The translations under genes were made by a program, and so were the position numbers. A DNA stretch of 64,000 bases. It comes from an uncultured Sulfitobacter sp. (GTDB lineage Bacteria; Pseudomonadota; Alphaproteobacteria; Rhodobacterales; Rhodobacteraceae). The stretch is taken from positions 225,660 through 289,659 of the forward strand of contig NZ_CANMQS010000006.1 in the NCBI RefSeq assembly GCF_947500075.1, read 5' to 3'. Shown here in pieces: positions 58,186 through 64,000 of this stretch. Within the stretch, counting starts at the first letter, position 1. Each line of letters opens with the position of its first letter. The notes below the pieces were generated by a model. The model worked only from the letters and a program-made list of their open reading frames with translations, was not told where the DNA came from and ran no database searches.

Positions 58186-58986
58186 ACCGACCATCAACGC
58201 CACCAAGGCCACGCCGCCCACAACGATTCGCCACCATCCAAACAGCGCGTAACCATGCTTGCTCACATAGTCCAAAAGCCACCGCACCACGAATACAGCT
58301 GAGATAAAGGCCATCACAAAGCCCACCGCAATCTCCCCCATCGCGGAGGCATCCAGCACGTCACGGTTCTGGTAAAGATCATAGGCAAACGCCCCCGCCA
58401 TCGTCGGCATCGACAGAAAGAAGGAGAACTCCGCCGCCGCCCGTTTCCCCACTCCAAGAAGCAGCGCACCAACAATCGTGGAGCCTGATCGGGAGGTGCC
58501 GGGAATCATCGCAAGGCATTGAATAAACCCGATCTTCACAGCCACCGATATCGGCAACCGCATGGCATCTACATGCCGTGGCTCGGGTGCAATCCGCTCC
58601 ACCAGCAACAGCACGATACCGCCCAGTATCAACATGATGGCAATCAGCATCGGCGTCTCAAACAACACCGTCTTGATGAACCCATGGGCCATCACACCAA
58701 TGACAACAGCAGGCAAAAACGCCAGCAGCACCGACCAGATAAACCGTCGCGCCTGCGGATCATTCGGCGCGGCCGCAAACACTGCCCACAGCCTGCCTGC
58801 ATAGATCGTCAGGATCGCCAGCACCGCGCCCAGCTGGATCACCACTTCAAACGTGCGGCCCGCACTTTCAAATCCCAGAAAATGCCCCGCCAACAACAGA
58901 TGCCCGGTGGACGACACCGGGATGAACTCCGTCAGCCCTTCCAACAAACCGAGAAAGGCAGCAACCAACGTGGTCGAGGCGTCCAT
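58183..58986 (-). CDS. uppP: Undecaprenyl-diphosphatase
   Basis: A 267-aa BacA/UppP membrane phosphatase that recycles undecaprenyl diphosphate for peptidoglycan and polysaccharide synthesis and gives bacitracin resistance. Both motifs are present: [16 protein letters not shown] near the start and [15 protein letters not shown]. About eight membrane helices are expected. Its ATG overlaps the NDUFA9-like stop by one base (TAATG), so it is translationally coupled. It supplies lipid carrier for the EPS initiating transferase in this window too. Confidence 0.95.
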   Translation of the reverse strand: MDASTTLVAAFLGLLEGLTEFIPVSSTGHLLLAGHFLGFESAGRTFEVVIQLGAVLAILTIYAGRLWAVFAAAPNDPQARRFIWSVLLAFLPAVVIGVMAHGFIKTVLFETPMLIAIMLILGGIVLLLVERIAPEPRHVDAMRLPISVAVKIGFIQCLAMIPGTSRSGSTIVGALLLGVGKRAAAEFSFFLSMPTMAGAFAYDLYQNRDVLDASAMGEIAVGFVMAFISAVFVVRWLLDYVSKHGYALFGWWRIVVGGVALVALMVG

Positions 58987-59972
58987 TACCCGTTGCGCAG
59001 GTTCTGTGCGGATTGTTTGATCGCGTCATACTGGCCCGAGGGGCGGAAACGCCACAGATAGTCCGGCAGCACTGATTCCATCGACGTCGGCGCGATACCC
59101 AGATCACCAAAGGTCTTCACGCCGTCACCCACCACATTGTCGTGGCGCAGGTTCTTGAGCTGGTCGCGCGTGATCATGCCGTTGGGGATCAGACCAAAGG
59201 AAATCGCCTGCACCATGTCAAAGCCAAACGCCATGATCCGTGCGATCCACATCGGCATGTTCAGGATCACCCGCCGCCGCATGATCACATCCAGCATCCG
59301 CTGCATAAGCCCCCGGAATGTCTCAACTTCCGGTCCGCCCAGCTCGTAAGTACCACCTTCGGCCGCACCCGTAACACCCATCTCAGCCGCCGCGGCAACA
59401 TCATCCACATAGACCGGCTGGAACCGCGTCTTGCCACCGACAACCGGCAGAAACGGGCTCATCCGGGTCATGCCCGCAAAGCGGTTAAAGAACTGATCTT
59501 CCGGCCCAAAAACGATGGAGGGGCGCAGGATCATCGCATCCGGCATGTACTTGAGCACACCCGCTTCCCCTTCCCCCTTGCTGGAAGAATAGTCGCTGTC
59601 CGCGTCCATATCCGCCCCGATGGCCGAGACATGGACCATCCGCGCAACACCATTTTCCGCAGCCAACCCCGCAATCCGTGTGGCCCCTTCGGCCTGCACC
59701 GCATCAAACCTGTTCTTCCCGGCTTCCGCCAGAATGCCAACGCAGTTCACCACAGCCTCCGCCCCCTGCATCGCCGCCGCGACAGAGGCGTCATCCCGCA
59801 CATTGCACAGGACCGGCTCCACCTGCCCGACAACGCCGTAGGGACGCACAAACAGCGCCTCATTCGGCCGCCGCACCGCGACGCGCACACGCCAGCCCGC
59901 CTTTGCCATACGCCGGGCAATATACCGGCCGACAAAGCCGGAACCGCCATAGATCGTTACCAGTTTGGACAT
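58986..59972 (-). CDS. NDUFA9-like NAD(P)-binding protein
   Basis: A 328-aa atypical SDR related to the complex I accessory subunit NDUFA9 and to epimerases. The nucleotide motif is [39 protein letters not shown] and [12 protein letters not shown] are typical. In alphaproteobacteria it may associate with respiratory complex I or with lipid metabolism; it is not part of nuo here. AGGA lies 8 bases before the ATG at 59972. It couples with uppP. Confidence 0.88.
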   Translation of the reverse strand: MSKLVTIYGGSGFVGRYIARRMAKAGWRVRVAVRRPNEALFVRPYGVVGQVEPVLCNVRDDASVAAAMQGAEAVVNCVGILAEAGKNRFDAVQAEGATRIAGLAAENGVARMVHVSAIGADMDADSDYSSSKGEGEAGVLKYMPDAMILRPSIVFGPEDQFFNRFAGMTRMSPFLPVVGGKTRFQPVYVDDVAAAAEMGVTGAAEGGTYELGGPEVETFRGLMQRMLDVIMRRRVILNMPMWIARIMAFGFDMVQAISFGLIPNGMITRDQLKNLRHDNVVGDGVKTFGDLGIAPTSMESVLPDYLWRFRPSGQYDAIKQSAQNLRNG

Positions 59973-60102
59973 AGTGGAAATCCTCATGCGCCTTGGGCTC
60001 GCTTCCCGTTGATGTACCTCTCTGACCCGCGCCAAACAAGCGCAATTGCGCCTTGGCGCCTCAAGTCAGGGGGAGTCACCCCATTTTAGCGCGAATATGC
60101 AA

Positions 60103-60130
60103 TTGACACCCGGCAACGGCCCGCTTAAAT
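60103..60130 (+). promoter_or_regulatory. Promoter of tRNA-Leu
   Basis: A consensus TTGACA (60103-60108) is followed after 16 bases by TTAAAT (60125-60130), and the tRNA begins 13 bases further on. Confidence 0.75.
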
Positions 60131-60143
60131 GCAGCCCTCACGT

Positions 60144-60229
60144 GCCCAGGTGGCGGAATGGTAGACGCGCTAGCTTCAGGTGCTAGTACTGGCAACGGTG
60201 TGGAGGTTCGAGTCCTCTCCTGGGCACCA
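60144..60229 (+). tRNA. tRNA-Leu (anticodon CAG)
   Basis: A complete class II tRNA of 86 nt: acceptor GCCCAGG/CCTGGGC, anticodon stem CTAGC/GCTAG with loop TTCAGGT giving CAG, a short variable arm, T arm GAGGTTCGAGTCCTC and encoded CCA (60227-60229). The 3 prime end is the likely attachment site of the following integrase element. Confidence 0.97.
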
Positions 60230-60318
60230 ATTTATCCGAACATAGATGACCTTAAGAGCTCAAAATCATTGAGTTTTTAATCGCTTTCAAGTATCAATCT
60301 GAACATAGCGGAACACTC

Positions 60319-60395
60319 GATACCCCCGAAAAACTAGTCATTGGGGGTATCTTTGGGGGTACTCTACCCCAAGCGTGAGGTTGATACCCCCAATG
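60319..60395. repeat. Cluster of inverted GATACCCCC motifs before the integrase
   Basis: GATACCCCC (60319-60327), CATTGGGGGTATC (60339-60351), GGGGGTA (60355-60361), TACCCCAA (60365-60372) and GATACCCCCAATG (60383-60395) alternate in orientation. The second and last are perfect 13-bp inverted copies, and the last covers the integrase ATG. They are candidate arm-type integrase, excisionase or autorepression sites. Confidence 0.7.
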
Positions 60396-61586
60396 CCCCT
60401 AACGGACCTGAAAATCAGAAAAGCTACGAATCGGGATAAACCGTACAAACTAGCCGACGGCAACGGACTATTCCTGCTGATAAAACCAAATGGGTCAAAG
60501 CTCTGGCAACAGAAGTACCGCCACTTTGGCAAAGAGCGGCTTCTGTCTCATGGACCGTACCCAGATGTAACTCTGGCACAGGCGCGGCAGAAACGAGATG
60601 AGGCCCGCGCATTGCTGGCAGGAGGAGGTGATCCCTCTGTTCAGAAGCGGCTTGATCAAATTGAAGCCAAGACTCAGGCCCGAACGACTTTTATCTTGGT
60701 TGCTGAGGAATACCTTCAACAAGCGATTGATCGAGAACTCGCAGAAGCCACGATGCGCAAAAAGATCTGGCATGTGCATACCTTGGCTGCAGCCCTGCAC
60801 CACCGACCAATCAATGAGATTACCTCTGCTGAGGTTTTGCACCTGTTGAAGAAGGTTGAACACAGTGGGCGGCGAGAGACTGCCAAGAAACTGCGTGGGA
60901 CCCTTTCTGCAGTCTTTCGCTTGGCTATCGTGACACTGCGAGCGGAGAACGATCCTACGCAAGCGATCAAAGGGGCACTGCTGCCAGTTAAGGCGACCAA
61001 CCGCGCTGCTATCACTGACGAGAAGGTGTTTGGGCAGTTCTTGCGTGACCTGGACGCATACACTGGCGCTGGCGTGATCAAAGACGCCCTACTATTCCAG
61101 ATTCTCACCATGACCCGACCAGGAGAGGTTCGCGGCGCAAAGCAACGAGAGTTCGATCTTGAGGCTGCTACCTGGACTATTCCCGCTGAACGCATGAAGA
61201 TGCGGCGTGATCATGTGGTGCCACTGTCTACCCAAGCGCTAGAACTAGTTCATCGCAACTGGATCGACGTCGAAGGCGTGGAACTGATTTTTCCTTCGCT
61301 AAACTCTAACCGTAAGTGGTTGTCTGAAAACGCCTTTAACTCAGCAATGCGCCGAATGGGGTACTCAAAGGAGGAAGTAACGGCTCACGGCTTCCGCGCG
61401 ACGGCCAGCACTATCTTGAACACACATGGGTTTGATGCTGATGTGATTGAGGCAGCACTGGCACATCAAGATCAAAATGCTATCAGACGCACCTACAACC
61501 GCGCGACCTACTGGAACAAACGGGTTAGCTTGATGCAAGCTTGGGCCGTTCTCAGTTCTCGCCTCAAAGCGAAAAACGGTACCTGA
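60393..61586 (+). CDS. Tyrosine integrase (DUF4102 / P4 type)
   Basis: A 397-aa site-specific recombinase. The N-terminal DUF4102-like domain begins MPLTDLKIRKATNRDKPYKL and the arm-binding and catalytic domains follow. Catalytic residues are Arg in TMTRPGEVRGA, HGFRATAST (His-x-x-Arg) and His plus Tyr in HQDQNAIRRTYNR. A GTG at 60375 is an alternative start, but the ATG at 60393 gives the typical N-terminus; its codon lies within an inverted motif. It should catalyse insertion and excision at the tRNA-Leu 3 prime end. Confidence 0.93.
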   Translation: MPLTDLKIRKATNRDKPYKLADGNGLFLLIKPNGSKLWQQKYRHFGKERLLSHGPYPDVTLAQARQKRDEARALLAGGGDPSVQKRLDQIEAKTQARTTFILVAEEYLQQAIDRELAEATMRKKIWHVHTLAAALHHRPINEITSAEVLHLLKKVEHSGRRETAKKLRGTLSAVFRLAIVTLRAENDPTQAIKGALLPVKATNRAAITDEKVFGQFLRDLDAYTGAGVIKDALLFQILTMTRPGEVRGAKQREFDLEAATWTIPAERMKMRRDHVVPLSTQALELVHRNWIDVEGVELIFPSLNSNRKWLSENAFNSAMRRMGYSKEEVTAHGFRATASTILNTHGFDADVIEAALAHQDQNAIRRTYNRATYWNKRVSLMQAWAVLSSRLKAKNGT

Positions 61587-62050
61587 AATTTTTCGTTTCG
61601 GCAGCCATCTGAAGGGTTGGAAATTCTCGTTCATGGAGTTCAGTTCCGCACAATACTCTATCTAAATTAAAAGGTTAGCTGCACAAATTTATTCCTCTTG
61701 CCCGCCATAGGCTCAGGGTTCACCAACCAGTAAGAATTTGAAGCACAACTCTACCCTAAACTGAAACTTCCGACCTTATGTGGATTGCTTCCTTAGGGTC
61801 AAACTGTAGGAAAATGTCGTCTTACGTTTCTTTAGGCGATGAAAAATAGACCTGATTAACCAATACCGTCTTTGGAAGCCTTCGCGTTTCTACCAATCTG
61901 GAGGCAGCATGGCGTACCGACCCCTTAACTACCTCTGTGCGAGAACCTTGCTGACCATGGCTCAGCAAAAACCTTGACAGGCTATGAGGTACAGGTGCCA
62001 AATATAAATCTTAAACACTCCTGTTATTACAGAATTTTAGGATTTCAATT
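61587..62050. other. AT-rich gap of 464 bases between integrase and hydrolase
   Basis: No convincing coding frame is seen. It holds a small palindrome TTGCTGA-CCATGGC-TCAGCAA (61948-61968) and a TTGACA at 61974 with poorly spaced TATAAA downstream, which might promote the hydrolase gene. Otherwise nothing is recognised. Confidence 0.5.
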
Positions 62051-63922
62051 ATGTCACGGCTATTTCTCTTAGCAGCGATAGGATCATACCTATTTCTGCC
62101 CAATCTCCAAGTAGCGGCCACGACGATTGAATTGACAGTGTCGGGAGAAGTGACGGGAGTCTCACGTGGTCTCGTTCAGCGTCCTCCGTTCGGTTTTGTA
62201 ATCCCTACGGACGACGTCGCAGGCCCAGGAAATGTCGCTCTAGATGACGCTGTTGAGCTTCGGTTCCGCTTCGATCCTGACGCTTTAGATAACACGGCGC
62301 TAAGCACTGTACGAATCGGTGGTTCAGAGTGGCAGTTTCAAGGGGAAGTTCTTCGCATTGTGGAAAACGATCGTGGTTTTGGTGGAGACAAATCTGATCA
62401 GTTTGGAGTTAGCGGAGGATCTAGTGCGGGAACTAATTATGTCTTAACAAGCTCAGGAACTGAAGATTCGCTCACCCCAAACCTACAACATAGGTTCAGC
62501 TTTTCCATCTCAGAGCATGGTACTTTCTCTGACCCCTCCCAACTATTGACAGAGAGCTCTTTCCCACTGTCTTCGTCTGATGTGACAGTCTCCAACACAA
62601 CCAATGGTATAGGCAACATTACAGGGTTTGCCAAAAATCCTGAAAGAGACTTCGCTTCATATGGCGCGTTTCCTTACGTTGGAGAGGGCTACTCTGTCGA
62701 TTTTTCGATCAATCCACAATCACTTAGTATACGCGATACTGATGATCCAGAAAACGGAGGAAATCTCAACCCTCCGCAATCGGCTGGAATTGATGTGTAT
62801 AGTGGCTTGCTGATTGAGGCAAATCAGTTCGATGCTTCAAGACCGACAGTAGTCGCGACTCATGGGTGGCAGCGCGACGTGGTTCAAATCGATTTCCTAG
62901 CCGGTGTCTTGGACGGGCCGATAACTCGAAGATTTTCTGCGTTAGCACCAAATGAAGTATTTGAAACTGTTGATTTTAGTGCTGAAATAAGTGCCGCTCT
63001 GTTAGAAAAGATTGGCGATGACGCCAACATCTTGATTTATGCTTGGCCTGAAGCTTCTACTGGGGTGCAAGGTGCAGCCTATCTTGCTGGTGGCGGCCTG
63101 ACTCGTATTGGAGATGATCTAGGCAGTAGTTTGTTGGAGAGATTAGGGGTCGGATACAATAAAGATCTCCAATTCATCGGTCATAGCTTCGGCACAGGCG
63201 TAAACGCCCGAGCTGTACAAATTCTTAATAACAGTGGTGTCGAAACTACACAATTTACGATGCTTGATGCTCCAACAGATCCCGTCTCTGAATTTGAAGC
63301 CCTTCGGCTCGATCCGCTGAATTTCGCCTCACTTCCCGATACCGTTGAACGGGTAGAGAACTACTATGGTACTGCGGACGGAATTGGCGGCGCATTTGGT
63401 AAACCTTTATTCTTAGGGGAAGATTATTCGCTTCACGGCCTTGATCATTCTGAAGTCTGGAAAGAGTATGTGCGAACTATCTTAGATCCAAGTGAAGAAA
63501 CAGGTGGGTTTTTCTATTCAGTTCTTCTAGATGAAGGTGGATATCGCCCAACAGTATCTACTTATCAACGCATGCAACCAATCGTAGATCTTACCTTTGA
63601 GAAGTTTAATCGTTTTGAAAATGCAAATTCAACAAGCGATGGACAATTCGAGCTAATTGAAGGTTCAGATGCATACGCTACATTTTTGTTAGATTTGCCT
63701 AATGAAGCTTCAATTCTATCATTTGAGTTGGAGTTTTTAAGCGTTGCCCAGTATGATTGGCTCGAAGTTTTTTGGGAACAGACCAGCCTTTTCTCGAGCC
63801 TTGCGACGATGGCGCCCGAAGGCAGCTATACACTAGCTCTCAATATGGAAAGGTTTGCAGGGCAGACTGGTGAGCTATCGTTTTTACTTTCTGATAACAG
63901 CGACGCAGATACCTCGCTTTGA
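62051..63922 (+). pseudogene. Secreted alpha/beta hydrolase with choice-of-anchor domain, C-terminus cut by an IS
   Basis: A 623-codon frame with a signal peptide (about residues 1-23) and an N-terminal beta-rich domain of the kind found in PEP-CTERM proteins. A lipase-like hydrolase domain follows: THGW (His271-Trp273) near the oxyanion hole, nucleophile Ser379 in GHSFGTG, Asp406 in MLDAPTDP and a histidine in HGLDHSEVW (462-466). The final jelly-roll segment (GELSFLLSDNSDADTSL) stops where such domains normally continue to a PEP- or VPLPA-CTERM anchor, and the TGA coincides with the apparent left end of an IS. The gene is probably truncated, so the protein may be unanchored. The catalytic parts are complete. 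Confidence 0.65.
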
Positions 63923-64000
63923 CCCTCCCCCACTGAATTGGTCCTCCGCTATGTTTAGGAAAACGGAGGAGACACATGGCCAACAAGCGACCAAAGCCGG
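63920..64000 (+). mobile_element. Left end of an IS3-like insertion sequence
   Basis: From TGACCCTCCCCCACTGAATT the sequence has the layout of an IS left end (begins TG, short leader) followed 56 bases later by a transposase start with strong ribosome site GGAGGAG. The right end and target duplication are outside the window, so the exact border is inferred. Confidence 0.6.
63976..64000 (+). CDS. Transposase OrfA, first codons only
   Basis: ATG at 63976 begins MANKRPKP, the usual opening of OrfA of IS3-family elements common in Roseobacters, with GGAGGAG 5 bases upstream. Only eight codons are present before the right edge, so the family call rests on this N-terminus and the IS-end layout. 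Confidence 0.55.

Larger units (their letters stand above)
60230..64000 (+). mobile_element. Left part of a tRNA-Leu-borne genomic island
   Basis: A P4-type tyrosine integrase begins 164 bases after the tRNA-Leu 3 prime end and points away from it, the usual set-up of islands that integrate into tRNA genes. Beyond the integrase the base composition drops visibly and the gene content is non-core. The right boundary and the second att copy are outside the window. Confidence 0.75.

Overview
The window is high-GC alphaproteobacterial chromosome, most likely from the Roseobacter group of marine Rhodobacteraceae. Pointers are the fbc-type petABC operon, PetP/PetR-like regulators, a type II lumazine synthase (RibH2), a NavAb-like sodium channel, a Hint-domain secreted protein and the Rhodobacteraceae-style DapF. 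Nearly everything is ordinary, densely packed chromosome with many ATGA or TAATG overlaps. Two stretches look foreign: a small cassette at about 19.95-20.44 kb, and a tRNA-Leu-borne island from 60.23 kb to the right edge. The organism assignment is inference from gene content.

Layout, left to right. 0-3.1 kb: end of a tricarboxylate-type TctA permease, an aldehyde dehydrogenase and a Tm-1-like UPF0261 protein, probably one carboxylate or aldehyde catabolic operon. 3.2-6.1 kb: tRNA-Lys, then overlapping dapF-mtaB-Crp/Fnr regulator. 6.1-6.46 kb: hairpin-rich gap, a likely small RNA. 6.5-9.2 kb: cytochrome bc1 operon petABC. 9.4-11.4 kb: GST, PaiB-like protein, then an FMN riboswitch driving ribH2. 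11.5-15.0 kb: TPP riboswitch and thiBPQ thiamine transporter, preceded by a tiny unlisted SEC-C protein. 15.2-19.9 kb: aroC, TetR regulator facing a DM13 protein, EamA transporter, cobO and an SDR. 20.0-20.4 kb: promoter, structured RNA, Cas2-like protein and terminator. 20.4-26.7 kb: ilvE, petPR-like pair, xseB-ispA-dxs isoprenoid operon and the Nav channel.

26.8-35.5 kb: exopolysaccharide locus (YjbF, YjbH, CapD-like dehydratase, sugar transferase, epimerases, divergent Wza-like exporter). 35.5-37.6 kb: class II aldolase, small lipoprotein, VOC protein and a BrnTA toxin-antitoxin pair. 37.6-42.9 kb: adenine deaminase and AMP nucleosidase (two consecutive purine salvage steps), HU, a cysteine hydrolase and a second EamA transporter. 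43.0-50.0 kb: methyltransferase, periplasmic glutathione peroxidase, msrB-msrA repair operon, orphan hydantoinase A, queG, GST, mtgA. 50.0-58.0 kb: Hint protein, then the glutamate synthase locus, with two tandem GFA genes between gltD and gltB. 58.2-60.0 kb: uppP and an NDUFA9-like protein. 60.1-64.0 kb: tRNA-Leu(CAG), a tyrosine integrase with a cluster of inverted GATACCCCC motifs, an AT-rich stretch, a secreted alpha/beta hydrolase that appears cut short by an IS3-like element, and the start of its transposase.

The most unusual things are the Cas2-like cassette with its structured leader, the possible sRNA after the Crp/Fnr gene, the SEC-C microprotein, the Cys-to-Ser change at the second catalytic position of DapF, and the IS-truncated hydrolase in the island. 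All calls rest on reading the sequence; no database search was run.
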